Source of the DNA: CAYRVX01 sp964642165
GTDB lineage: Bacteria; Planctomycetota; Phycisphaerae; SM23-33
DNA length: 64,000 nt
Direction: 5' to 3'
Assembly: GCA_964642165.1 (NCBI GenBank)
Contig: CAZXOC010000001.1
Coordinates: forward strand, 1-64,000
Shown: positions 25,202 to 35,782 of the stretch, in pieces
Layout of the letters: each line of letters opens with the position of its first letter
Numbering within the stretch: position 1 is the stretch's first letter
Notes under the pieces: generated by a model
The model's database searches: none
Seen by the model: the letters and a program-made list of their open reading frames with translations, nothing else
Told to the model about the DNA's origin: nothing
Translations under genes and position numbers: made by a program

Positions 25202-26622
25202 CGGGCGAGCCGCTGTCGGCGGGCGACGGCCCGGGAGTTCCCCCTCCCGTACCCCCGGTGCTCCCCGTGCCGCCGACCGGCGCCGAGCCCGCGCCGCGAC
25301 GCCGGCGGCGCGTCACGCGGCGTCGGGCGCTGGCGTACGGCCTGGGCGGCGCGGCGGGCGTCGCCGGGGCCGGGCTCCTGGGGAGCTGGTTTCTCGGCTC
25401 CGGCAGCCTCAGCGAGTCGCTCGGCCTGGGGGAGCCCGCCTGGGCCAGCGCGCCGTCGGCGGAGGTCTTCAAGGGCGGCGCGCCCACGGGCGAGCTGTGG
25501 GACCTTTGGCTCAAGCGCACCTGGGCGCGCGAGGCGCGTCACTACCGCCGCCTCGGGCGCAACGTTCGCTGCCGCCTCTGCCCGAACAACTGCCTGCTCG
25601 CCCCCGGCGACCGCAGCCGCTGCCGCAACCGCGTCAACCACGACGGCACGCTCTACACGCTCGTCTACGGCAACCCCTGCTCGTTCCACATCGACCCGAT
25701 CGAGAAGAAGCCGCTGTTCCACTTCCTGCCCGCCACGGGGGTGTTCTCGATCGCCACGAGCGGCTGCGGGTTCCGGTGCCTCAACTGCCAGAACTGGGAC
25801 ATCTCCCAGCGCAAGCCGGAGGAGACGAAGGACCCGCACGGCCCGGAGATCCGCGCCACGCCGCAGCGCTACCGGCAGTGGGCCGTTCAGCGCAGGGTCT
25901 CCGCCCGCGACTACTGGCGCCTGACCATGCTGCCCGAGGACGTGGTCGGCATCGCCGAGGCGCACAACTGCCCGTCCATCGCCTACACCTACTCCGAGCC
26001 GACGTGCTTCTACGAGTACATGTACGACACGTCCAGGCTCGCCCGGCAGAAGGGCCTCAAGAACGTCTGGGTCACGTGCGGCTACATCCACCAGGAGCCG
26101 CTGGACGAGTTCTGCGGGGTCCTCGACGCCGCCAACGTGGACCTCAAGGGCTTCGATCCGGAGATCTACCGCAAGCTCAACTCCGGCAGGCTCGAGCCGA
26201 TCCTCAACACGCTCAAGACGCTCAAGGCCCGCGGCGTGTGGTTCGAGGTGACCAACCTCGTCGTGCCGACCTACACCGACAAGCTCGACATGATCCGGCG
26301 GATGTGCGACTGGCTCGTGAAGGAGCTCGGACCGGGCACCCCGCTGCACTTCTCGCGCTTCCACCCGAAGCACAAGCTGACCCACCTGCCCCCCACGCCG
26401 GCCGACGTGCTCGTCCGGGCCCGCGAGGTCGCCCTGCAGGCCGGCCTGCACTACGTCTACATCGGCAACATCCGCGGCATCGAGGGCGGCGAGACCACCT
26501 TCTGCCCCGGGTGCAAGAAGCCCGTCATCCAGCGCTTCGGCTACATGCTCCGCGCGGTGGACCTCGAGGATGGCAAGTGCCGCTTCTGCGGCACGCCGAT
26601 CGCCGGCGTCTGGAAGGCCTGA
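25174..26622 (+). CDS. AmmeMemoRadiSam system radical SAM enzyme with Tat-like signal
   Basis: 482 aa, ATG preceded by GGAGGAGGGG and overlapping the previous gene. The radical SAM [4Fe-4S] motif is C198-x3-C202-x2-C205 in 'SGCGFRCLNCQNW'. The family's N-terminal cysteine region ('RCRLCPNNCLLAPGDRSRCR') and C-terminal zinc-ribbon-like part ('FCPGCKKPVIQRFG' and 'CRFCGTPIAGVW') are present, so it belongs to the radical SAM family linked to Memo and AMMECR1. Before these, a Pro-rich stretch and 'VTRRRALAYGLGG' followed by a hydrophobic run look like a twin-arginine signal or anchor. A radical SAM enzyme outside the cytoplasm would be unusual; an N-terminal anchor with the domain inside is the alternative. 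Substrate unknown. Confidence 0.9.
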   Translation: MDRPEEKSLTGEPLSAGDGPGVPPPVPPVLPVPPTGAEPAPRRRRRVTRRRALAYGLGGAAGVAGAGLLGSWFLGSGSLSESLGLGEPAWASAPSAEVFKGGAPTGELWDLWLKRTWAREARHYRRLGRNVRCRLCPNNCLLAPGDRSRCRNRVNHDGTLYTLVYGNPCSFHIDPIEKKPLFHFLPATGVFSIATSGCGFRCLNCQNWDISQRKPEETKDPHGPEIRATPQRYRQWAVQRRVSARDYWRLTMLPEDVVGIAEAHNCPSIAYTYSEPTCFYEYMYDTSRLARQKGLKNVWVTCGYIHQEPLDEFCGVLDAANVDLKGFDPEIYRKLNSGRLEPILNTLKTLKARGVWFEVTNLVVPTYTDKLDMIRRMCDWLVKELGPGTPLHFSRFHPKHKLTHLPPTPADVLVRAREVALQAGLHYVYIGNIRGIEGGETTFCPGCKKPVIQRFGYMLRAVDLEDGKCRFCGTPIAGVWKA

Positions 26623-26658
26623 TCCGCCGCCCGCGCCCCCGGCGCGCCGGAGCGACGG

Positions 26659-29304
26659 TCAGCCCTGGAGCTTCTCGCGGAAGTAGCGGTGGTACAGCCA
26701 CGACGCCGCGACCAGCAGCGTGCCGAGGCACAGGAACGACAGGACGCGGTAGACCGTCTCGACCTTGGCCATGTCCACCAGGAAGACCTTCCCCAGCGTG
26801 ACGGCGAAGAGCCCCATCGCCAGGTAGCGCGGCGACCGGCGCGAGCGGACGAAGCCCAGGACCATCAGCGCGGCGGCGTAGACGGCCCACCAGACCGACC
26901 AGGCGGTCTGCTTCGCCTGGAAGGGGTCGTCCCAGGTCATGCGGCCGGATTCGAAAAAGCGGTCGATCTCGAAGCTGCCGGCGTAGACGACCAGCAGCGC
27001 GGCGAGCACGCCTGCGGTGGTCACCACGACCGTGGTGAAGCTCTCGTGCCATGGCAGCGTGATGCGAGCCCGCAGCAGGCGAGCGTGGACCGCCAGCAGC
27101 ACCGCCACGGCGAGGCCCGCGGCGCACTGCCAGTTGGCCAGCGGCCCGGGGCGCGTGTCCGGGCCGTACACCGCCCGCAGGCCGAGCGTGTCGAAGCCGA
27201 CCCACTTGACCGCCGCCAGCAGCAGCGCGATACCCGCCAGCGCGCTCAGCCAGCCGCTGCGGCGCCAGAGCCCCACGGCCGCGAGGACCGCGGCGAGGCC
27301 CAGCCAGGACCACGTGGCCCCGGGCGTGGGCAGCTCGACGGCCGTACGCACCGCCAGTACGCCGAACGCCGCGGCGACCATCGCCATCGCCAGCAGCCGC
27401 TCGGACTGCTCCTCGAACATGGCCTCGCCGAAGCGCAGGATCGCTGCCGCGATCAGCAGCGCCGCCGCCAGCGCCGCCGCCAGCAGCAGGCCGAAGGTCA
27501 CGTCCGTCCCGAGCAGCACGAAGGCCGTCTCGCGCATGGCCGGGTCGTTGGGCAGGCTGGAGGCGAAGAAGTGCACGACGGCGAGGGCCAGGACGATCGG
27601 CGGCGTGATCAGCAGCAGCAGGTTCCGCAGCCGCCGGGCGAGGAACATCACGACGACGCCCTGGACGGCCCAGGCCAGCGGGACGCTGGCGTGGTCGAAG
27701 TGGATGGGCACGGCCAGCGTCAGCAGCACGAGCCCCTGGCCGAGGAAGAAGTACCCGAGCACGCGCCGCTTGGCGGCGAGCCAGACGGCCACCGATAGTC
27801 CGACGGCCGCCGCCCCGACGCCCGCGGCGTACGGGCCCATCCACGTGGGATACTCCCCCCGGAGCAGGCCGTAGGTCGCCCCGAACATGCCCGCCAGCGC
27901 CAGCGACGACAGCGCCGCGTGCAGGAACTCGTTCATCGCCCGCCGCTTCCAGAACGCCCGCAGGAGGACGGGCGCCGAGACGGCCGCGAAGAGCACCCAC
28001 GTCCAGTTCGACAACAGCCACCGGTCGGCCAGGGCCATCTTCTCGTGGTGGAGGTAGATGATCTGGCAGAACACGCCGACGGCCGACCACCCCAGCGCGC
28101 CGGCGGAGAGCGAGTCCCAGTTGCGCCACAGGCCCACGGCTTGAAGGACGACCACCAGCGCCAGCACCCCGGCGAAGAACCACGCCGCGGGCATCGCCTC
28201 GATCATGAACAGCCACAGCACCGTGGCGGCCGAACCCGCGGCGATCAGCACGACCTTTCCCCAGACGGCCTTCAGCCGCTCGAGAGCCGACCCGAGACAG
28301 ACGTACGCCAGGAACTCCGCGAACAGCAGCCAGCCGAACCGCGTGGTCTGCGGCCAGGCCGCCGCCTCGAAGTGCTGGTAGAACCAGCCGGCGAAAATGA
28401 CGACCGTGCCCGCCAGCGCGAGCGGCCCGAGGGCCCCCCAGGCCTTCCACAGCGCGACGCCCAGGAAGCCCGCGTTGACGAGCAGCACGTAGCACATCAG
28501 GAAGGTCTGGCGGTTCTCGCCGGTGCTCAACAGCGCGGGCGTGGCGAACGCGCCGATCAGGGCGACGACGGAGGTGGAGAGCATCCGCGTCTGGAGCGAC
28601 AGGCCCACCGCCACGGCCGTCACGAGGCACATCAGCACGAACGCCGGCACCGTGCCGATGAGGCGGTACCAGCCGTTGGGGCTGGCCACGAAGGCCACGA
28701 AGTACAGCAGGACGACCCCGCCGCCCATGATCCCGGCCGCGAAGAGGCGCAGCTTCCGCCGAAGCAGCGCCCACTCGCCGAAGGCGATCATGAGCAGCCC
28801 GACGGCGGCGCCGGTCAGGACGCGAATCGTCGGGCTGATCCACCCGCGCTCGATGGCGTACTTGAAGAAGAACACCCCGCCGACCAGCAGCACGCCCACG
28901 CCGACGAACAGCATCCAGCGGGTGCCGAGGACCTGCTCGAGGGACTGCGCGGGCTTTGGGGGCTCGGCGGCGGGTGTGACAACCGCTGTGACGGGCTCCG
29001 CGGCTGCGGGGGGCACGCCCGGCTCGGGCGCGGCTGGCGCGGCGGGTATGGCGGTCTCGACCGGGGCTTCCTCCGCCGGCGTCAGGATGACCGGCTCGTC
29101 GCCCGGAGCCGCCTGGGGGGAAGAAGGCTGGGGGTATTCGGCGGCTCGCGAGGGTGCCTGCAGCGGAAGCGCAGGGGGCTCGGGCGCCGCCACGCGCCGC
29201 TGGAGGTCGTAGACGGCCTCCTCGAGGCGGCTGAGGCGTCCTCGAAGGGCGCGAACGGCCAGCAGAAGCTCTCCAAGGGACGGCGGCTGCTCCGGTTCGT
29301 CCAT
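26659..29304 (-). CDS. DUF2339 polytopic membrane protein
   Basis: 881 aa from the ATG at 29304, with AGGAACGGG about 7 nt upstream; the frame is open to 29406 but the extra residues look non-coding. The N-terminus is soluble: a predicted coiled coil at about 10-40 ('RALRGRLSRLEEAVYDLQRR') and a Pro/Ala-rich linker to about 125. 'LEQVLGTRWMLFVGVGVLLV' starts the DUF2339 region, with some 25 hydrophobic helices to the end. DUF2339 proteins are large predicted transporters or envelope proteins of unknown function. It is convergent with the AmmeMemoRadiSam operon (36 nt apart). Family secure; function unknown. Confidence 0.85.
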   Translation of the reverse strand: MDEPEQPPSLGELLLAVRALRGRLSRLEEAVYDLQRRVAAPEPPALPLQAPSRAAEYPQPSSPQAAPGDEPVILTPAEEAPVETAIPAAPAAPEPGVPPAAAEPVTAVVTPAAEPPKPAQSLEQVLGTRWMLFVGVGVLLVGGVFFFKYAIERGWISPTIRVLTGAAVGLLMIAFGEWALLRRKLRLFAAGIMGGGVVLLYFVAFVASPNGWYRLIGTVPAFVLMCLVTAVAVGLSLQTRMLSTSVVALIGAFATPALLSTGENRQTFLMCYVLLVNAGFLGVALWKAWGALGPLALAGTVVIFAGWFYQHFEAAAWPQTTRFGWLLFAEFLAYVCLGSALERLKAVWGKVVLIAAGSAATVLWLFMIEAMPAAWFFAGVLALVVVLQAVGLWRNWDSLSAGALGWSAVGVFCQIIYLHHEKMALADRWLLSNWTWVLFAAVSAPVLLRAFWKRRAMNEFLHAALSSLALAGMFGATYGLLRGEYPTWMGPYAAGVGAAAVGLSVAVWLAAKRRVLGYFFLGQGLVLLTLAVPIHFDHASVPLAWAVQGVVVMFLARRLRNLLLLITPPIVLALAVVHFFASSLPNDPAMRETAFVLLGTDVTFGLLLAAALAAALLIAAAILRFGEAMFEEQSERLLAMAMVAAAFGVLAVRTAVELPTPGATWSWLGLAAVLAAVGLWRRSGWLSALAGIALLLAAVKWVGFDTLGLRAVYGPDTRPGPLANWQCAAGLAVAVLLAVHARLLRARITLPWHESFTTVVVTTAGVLAALLVVYAGSFEIDRFFESGRMTWDDPFQAKQTAWSVWWAVYAAALMVLGFVRSRRSPRYLAMGLFAVTLGKVFLVDMAKVETVYRVLSFLCLGTLLVAASWLYHRYFREKLQG

Positions 29305-29503
29305 GGCGTCCCGTTCCTGCGGAGCGGACGGCATCGGCTCGCCAGACGCCGTGCCGCCTCGGTGTGCGATCACCCTCGTGTCGGACCAGGACCGCTGTAC
29401 AGACACCGCCGATTACCCCGTGCGGATGGGCATTTGTCAAGGCGCTGGCCGACGGCGCGCCGAGGACGTCGACATCCCCCCTTGCGACGGCACGACGGCG
29501 GCG

Positions 29504-29716
29504 TCAGACGCTCGCCATGGCCTGGACGTGGCGCCAGTCGAGATGGTTGTTCTCGATGCCCGTCAGCAGTCCGTGGTCGTCGGGGACGTACAGGACCGTG
29601 GCTCGATCGAGGGCTTGGCTGTGGCCGGCCGCGGCGCCGGCGGCGGGCTCGGCGACGGCCGGGCCGGCGTAGGGGACGTGGGCGACGGAGGGGGGACAAC
29701 TGATGGCCGAAGACAT
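29504..29716 (-). CDS. small hypothetical protein
   Basis: 70 aa starting MSSAISCPPSVAHVPYAG and ending 'ENNHLDWRHVQAMASV'. The ATG has GAGGAAAA about 9 nt upstream. The composition (Val/Pro/Ala, with 'RATVLYVPDDHGLLTGIENN') is more protein-like than the Arg-rich alternative frames here. No signal, no known domain. It lies upstream of and on the same strand as the DUF2339 gene. Confidence 0.4.
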   Translation of the reverse strand: MSSAISCPPSVAHVPYAGPAVAEPAAGAAAGHSQALDRATVLYVPDDHGLLTGIENNHLDWRHVQAMASV

Positions 29717-30165
29717 GCGTGTTTTCCTCGAAGACGCTGGACGAACCGGTCGTTGGACTCGGTCGGGGCGACGGATCCGCCGCCGGCCGGGCCGTTGCCG
29801 ACTGCCCGGGGGCGGGTTCCCGCCCCCGACCTGGGTCATATCGGCAGCGGGGCGGCCGCCGCTGCACCCATTTCGCGGGGCGAGCGGCCGGCTCGGGTCG
29901 CCTGGCGGCCTGCCGCAGGCGCGAGACAATCCCTTGTCGCGCCGCCGCTTCCGGGCTCCTCACGGTCAAATGGCTCCTTAATTCACTTCCGTCCTTGACT
30001 TAGGATACACCTGCCGGTACAATACCCTCGTGCCTGGATTCCGCCCGCTTGATGAGTTGCCAAGGCACCCATTCCCAAAGAGTTGATGTGTCGTAAAAGG
30101 ACGGAGAGTCACTGTCCGGCGAGGGCTACCCCGCGCCATCTCTCATGGCAGAAAGGGCCATTGCT
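29717..30165. other. non-coding stretch before the giant exoprotein
   Basis: No convincing gene. It contains a strong promoter (29995-30023) and a roughly 135-nt leader with two small inverted repeats: GTGCCT/AGGCAC (30030-30035 and 30063-30068) and GGAC/GTCC further on. I do not recognise a riboswitch. Confidence 0.5.
29995..30023 (+). promoter_or_regulatory. sigma-70-type promoter of the giant exoprotein gene
   Basis: TTGACT (29995-30000), exactly 17 nt, then TACAAT (30018-30023): five of six matches in each box with ideal spacing, in an AT-richer patch. Transcription would begin near 30030. Confidence 0.7.
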
Positions 30166-33100
30166 ATGCTGCCCGAACGTCACCGCCGCGCACGGTCTGT
30201 GTTCTTTGAGCCGCTGGAGCCCCGGCTGCTCTTGTCGGCCAGCAACGAAGGGCAGGAGGCCATCCTCGGCCCCATTCCGTTCGAGTTCTCACTCGACATC
30301 GCCTCGGACCACGAGCTGAGCGATCCGAACCTCGACGGCGACGAGGCCTTCGACCCCGGCGACGTCTATTGGTCGGACAGCGACCCCATCGACCGGCCGG
30401 GGCGCGACGGCTTCAAGGACGACGAGGCGATCTTCGACAAGGACCCCTGGCCGAACCCGCCCGATCCGGAAGGCGAGACGGCCGTGCCCGTCGGCGACGG
30501 CAGCGCCGAGGAGTACGCCAACTACTTCGACCTCGACGCCCACGACGAGATCGACGCCTCGCTGCTGGAAATCGGCGGCGAAGGGGACTACATCCCGCGC
30601 TTCCCCTCGCAGACGATCTTCCCGCCCAAGTACCTGATGGTCTCCTACGACGACGACCGGGCGCCGGGCTGGCCGGACAAGGACGTTCCGGTCGCCCAGC
30701 CTTCACCGGCGGGCAAGACGTACGGCACGACGGACGGCAGGGACGAGATCGTCGGCTTGACGCTGGACTCGGCGGTCGCCCCGGCCCACGTGGTCCACAC
30801 GTACGGCGTCGCCAGCGAGGTCGAGGTCCACGAGAGCCTCGCGCCCAATCCCGATCGCACCGAAGAGGACGACGATGACGTCGACTCGCTGGACCTCGTG
30901 CCCCACGAGCTGCGAGAGAAGCTCTTCCGGTACTTCAGCGCCGACCACGAGGCCCACAAGGGGCTGGATCCGGCCAGCATCTACCAGGTGACGGGGTCCG
31001 GGCCGGTCCCGGTGATCCGCGGCGCGGAGGACCTCGGCCTGGAGGAAGGCACGGACGTCGACGCGTTCGAGTTCGCGTGGCTGGACCTGTGGGGCAAGGA
31101 GAAGGTCCTCGGCGTGCTGTTCAGCGTGGACGAGAACGACCGGCTGACGGGGGCCGACGAGTCGGGCGGGCTGAACCCGCGCATGGTCTACGCGTCTCCG
31201 CTGGACGGCACGCACGCCGAGATGCTCGCCAAGGCGCTTCCCGACGACGTCGACGCCCTGACGCTGTGGCGCGAGCCGCTGACGGAGGAGGACCTGGACT
31301 TCGGCGACGCGCCGGATTCGCCCCGGATGGCGAGATACCCGACGCTGCTGGCCCACGACGGGGCCCGGCACGCGCTCGGGGGGCCGTGGCTGGGCGATGA
31401 CAGGGACGGGCCCGACCTCGACGCCGACGGCCAGCCCGACCCGTACGCCCAGGGCGACGACAAGCTCGACGGCAACGACGACGAGGACGGCGTCTCCATG
31501 CCCTACATGGTGCAGGGCACGCCGACGACCATCAAGGTGCTCGTCAACGGCGGCGGGGGCGCCGTGCAGGTCTGGGTTGACTGGAACGCCGACGGCGACT
31601 GGAACGATCTCGGCGAGTACGTCTTCAACAAGCCCCTGGCGGACGGCGTGCACGGGATCGACGTCACGCCGCCGATCGGTGCCGCCGTCGGCAGGACGTT
31701 CGCCCGCTTCCGGATCAGCGGCGAGGGCGACCTGCTGCCGTGGGGGCAGGCCCCCGACGGCGAGGTGGAGGACCACGCCCTCGACATCCGCCAACGCTTC
31801 GACGTGCCGGACCCGCTGGAGCCGAACGACGAGCTGGTCGCGGCGATCGACCTGGGCTCGGTCAGCCAGGTGCGCCGCGGGCTGGGGCTCCACATCGAGG
31901 GCGACGAGGACTGGTACTCCTGGACGCCCCCCAGCAGCGGCCCGGCGAACTTCGACATCCGCTTCAGCCCGAACGACGGCGACCTCGACCTGGCGCTGTA
32001 CGACGCGGACGGCAACTGGCTGGCCGGGTCGAACATGTCGGGCAGCGACTACGAGCACATCGAGTGGGACGTCGAGGCGCAGCAGACCTACTACGTCCAG
32101 GTCCGGGCCCACGAGATGCTGCTGGCCCATCCGTACTACGAGCTGGAGCTGGCCGATCTGGGCGACAGGGAGAACTTCGCCGTCCTGTTCAGCGGGGGCG
32201 TCAAGGCGAAGTCGAACCACTCGCGCTACTACGACAGCACGCGGCGGCTCTACGAGATCCTGGTGGACGATCTCAACCTGGATCCGAACAACATCTACGT
32301 GCTCTACGCCGACGGCACCGATCCGGGAGACGACCAGAACCCGCCCGGCGCGGGCCCCTACATCAACTCGGACATGACCTACGCGACGAACGTCCTCACG
32401 GCCACCGAGGCCAATCTCCAGACCACGCTGACGAGCACGCTGCCTCCCCTGGTCGACGGCAACGACCACTTCCTCTTCTGGTCGTTCGACCACGGCGACG
32501 GCATCCACATGGAGAACAGCTACCCGTACAACACGTACCACTACGACCCGAACGCCGACACGATCTTCGACGAGGAGGTCCTCAACGGCTGGGGCCAGAC
32601 CGAGGAGGTGGAAGACCAGGACTTCCGCAGTTGGCTGGGCCAGGTCGGCGCGGGGCACTACACGATGGTGCACGGGCAGTGCTTCGCCGGCGGCATGCAG
32701 GACGACCTGCTTCCGCTGTCGTCCATCGCGTTCTCCATGGCCGCGACGAACCACTACGAGTTCAGCTACAGCGACGCCTTCGTCGACGCCTTCGCCGACG
32801 CGCTGGAGAACGGGCATACCAACACCCACGACGCGTACGTCTACGCCCACGACCACGACGGCTATGCGGCGACGCGAGGCACGTATCCCGACAACGGGGG
32901 AGCCTACACCAGCGGCGTGGAACACCCCTGGGCCAGCGGGACCAACAACTTCCAGATCTTCGCCACCCCCGTCAACGAACTGCCCTTCATCGCGGAAGTG
33001 CGGCAGCTCAAGATGCGCCCGCTGTGGGAGATGATGGAGATCCCGTGGGAGAAGATGATGGCCGCCGCCGAGGCGTGGGACCCCGACGGCGACGCCCTCG

Positions 33101-35782
33101 GCTTCCGCGTCGAGGCCGTGCACCACGGCACGCTCACCAAGGGCGGCGAGCCGGTGATCCCCGGCAAGACGCTGCTGCGCTACGGCGAGAGCCTGGAGTG
33201 GCACCGGCCGATGCCGATGGACGAAGGGCCCACGCAGGACGTCATCGACGCCTTCACCATCCGCGCGGACGACGGCAAGACGGTCTCCGACAAGGCCGTC
33301 AACGTCCCCATCGACCTGGGCGAGCCGACGGGCGTCGAGGCCGTCGACGACGCGGCGAGCACCGAGGAGGACACCCGCGTCGAGGTCGACGTCCTCGCCA
33401 ACGACAAGGGCGAGGGCCTGCTGACGGTCATCCGCGTGGGCCAGCCCGCCCACGGCACGGTGGAGCTGCTCAAGGGACGAGTCTTCTACACGCCCGCGCG
33501 GGACTACCACGGCCGGGACAAGTTCACGTACGTCATGCAGGACGAGTCCGGCGAGACGGGCGAGGCCACCGTGCTCATGACGGTCAAGCCCGTCAACGAC
33601 GCGCCGGTGGCGGGGGACGACTACTTCGTCGTCCCCATGGACAGCCAGGACAACGAGCTTCCCGTCGTCTGGGACGGCTTCTGGAGCGACGTCGACCCGG
33701 AGGGCGACCCGCTGACCGTCCGCCGCGTCACCGACCCCAAGCACGGCACGCTGACCGTGGACGCCGACGGCGGCTTCCTCTACACGCCCGACCCGGGCTA
33801 TACCGGGCCGGACAGCTTCCTGTACGTCGCCAACGACGGGCAGGCCGACTCCACCGAGGCGGAGGTCACCCTCGACGTCGAGCCGATGGACTTCGGCGAC
33901 GCGCCGGACAGCCGGCAGACGCCGCGCTATCCGACGCTGGCCATCCACGACGGCGCGCGGCACGAGATCCGCGGGCCCTGGCTGGGCGACGATCGCGACG
34001 CCCCGGACGTTGACGGCGACGGCATGCCTGAGCCCTTCGCCCGCGGCGACGACACGTTCGACGGCAACGACGACGAGGACGGCGTCCGCATCCCGCCCAT
34101 GGTCCAGGGCATGGCGGCGACCATCGAGTACCTCGTCAACGGGGGCGGCGGCGTGGTGGATGCGTGGATCGACTGGGACCGCGACGGCAAGTGGGCCGAG
34201 CCGGACGAGCGCCTGCCGATCGCGGGCTTTCAGGGGGGCGGCCCGCACACCGTTACGGTGGCGGTGCCGGACGACTCGGTGACCGGCAGGACGTACGTGC
34301 GGTTCCGGATCAGCCGGCAGGGCGGGCTGATGCCGCACGGCCCGGCGCCCGATGGCGAGGTCGAGGACCACGTGGTCCACATCCGCCGGCAGCTCGATCC
34401 CGACCCGCTCGAGCCGCACGACGACCCGAGCGCCGTGGTGGACCTGGGCATCCTCGGCCAGACGCGCTTGGGCCTGGGCATCCACAAGCCCGGCGACGAG
34501 GACTGGTTCTCCTGGACCGCCCTGAACGACGCCACGCTCGACCTGAGCATCTTCTTCGACCACGAGCTGGGTGACCTGAAGCTGGCCCTGTACGACGCCG
34601 AGGACCCCGGGAAGCCGCTGGCGGAGTCGAACTCGCCGACGGACGACGAGCGCATCGTCTGGGAGGTCCAGGGCGGCAACGAGTACCTCGTCAAGGTGTA
34701 CGGCGTCGACGACGCCGTCGTGCAGCCGTACTACGACCTGGAGTTCCTGCTGTTCGGCGACAGCGAGAACTACGTCCTGCTGTTCAGCGGCGGCGTGGAC
34801 GCGTACAACAACCGCCAGCGCTACTACGACAGCACGGAGCGGCTGTACGAGGTTCTCACCGACGAGTACGACATCCCGGACGACCACATCTACGTGCTCT
34901 TCGCCGACGGGACGGACCCGGCGGCGGACCAGCACCTCGATTCCGGCGGGTACATCAACTCGGACATGTCCTTCGCGACGAACGTCCTGTCGGCCACGCG
35001 GGCCAATCTCGAGGCCACGCTGAGCACGACGCTGGGCGGGCTGGTGGACGGCAACGACCACTTCCTGTTCTGGTCCTTCGACCACGGCGGCGGGACGAAC
35101 CCGACCGAGGACGCGGGCGCCGCAACGATCTTCGGCGAGGAAGTGCTCAACGGCTGGGGCTGGACGCAGGACGTCGACGACGACGAGCTGGCCGACTGGC
35201 TCAACGACGTGTACGCGGGGCATACCACCGTCGTGTTCACCCAGTGCTACGCCGGCGGCATGCTGGACGACCTGCTGCCGATGACGTCCACGGCGTTCGG
35301 CATGGCGGCGACGAACCACTACGAGTCCAGTTGGGGCGACGCGTTCGCCGAGGCGTTCACCGACGCTCTGGAGGACGGGCACGACCACGCGTACGACGCC
35401 TATGTCTACGCGCACGACCACGACATCTACGCCGAGACGCGGGGGACGTATCCGGACAACGAGGGGACCTACGCGTCGTATACCGAGCACCCGTGGGCCA
35501 GCTCCACGGAGAACTTCCCCATCTTCTACCAGGAGGCGGAGTTGTCATTCCTCCACGTGGTCCACGCCCTGAAGTACCTGCCGTGGTGGGAGAAGCTGGT
35601 CATCACGTACGACATGCTGTCCGCCGCGGCCGACAGCGGCAAGCCGGCGGAGTTCAAGCCCGCGGAGTTCTCCGACTTCCGGGTCGAGTCGGTGCTCGCC
35701 GGCATGTTGATGAAGGACGGCAACGCGGTCGTCCCGGGCGAGACGATCCTGCACTATGGCGAGAGCATGGAGTGGTACCCGG
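30166..35782 (+). CDS. giant LEPR-XLL exoprotein, N-terminal part (GEVED-PPC-C13 protease units)
   Basis: First 1,872 codons of a gene that continues to 47739. The ATG at 30166 has AAAGGG about 8 nt upstream; 30145 is an alternative. 'FFEPLEPRLLLSA' is the LEPR-XLL motif found at the N-terminus of very large planctomycete exoproteins. After an acidic region come two tandem units (31297 and 33889). Each has a GEVED domain, a PPC domain ('DPLEPNDELVAAIDLG'), a protease-like domain and Big_9-like domains. The protease domains resemble peptidase family C13 (legumain clan CD): 'HFLFWSFDHGDG' with H776 and 'HGQCFAGGM' with C839, then H1640 and C1694 in copy two. Both dyads are intact. Probably a surface or secreted multidomain protease/adhesin. 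It runs into an assembly gap that is an artefact (see findings). Confidence 0.85.
31297..33888 (+). repeat. tandem unit 1 of giant exoprotein: GEVED-PPC-C13-Big_9
   Basis: GEVED about 31297-31788 (DFGDAPDS ... DGEVEDHALDI), PPC about 31801-32155, C13-like protease about 32165-32985 (His codon 32491-32493, Cys codon 32680-32682), two Big_9/cadherin-like domains about 33340-33888 ('EEDTRVEVDVLANDKGEG', 'DYHGRDKFTYVMQDE'). Confidence 0.7.

Noticed and set aside
26639..26650. 12-bp palindrome CCGGCGCGCCGG between convergent genes
   Set aside because: As RNA it leaves too little stem and loop for a terminator; expected by chance in such GC-rich DNA.
29370..29969. 199-codon minus-strand frame with TTG start and AAGGAG
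   Set aside because: The translation is Arg/Pro/Ala-rich without any protein-like pattern; the shorter frame 29504-29716 is more plausible.
30024..30165. Possible c-di-GMP or other riboswitch in the exoprotein leader
   Set aside because: Two small stems exist, but the conserved cores of known riboswitches are not present.
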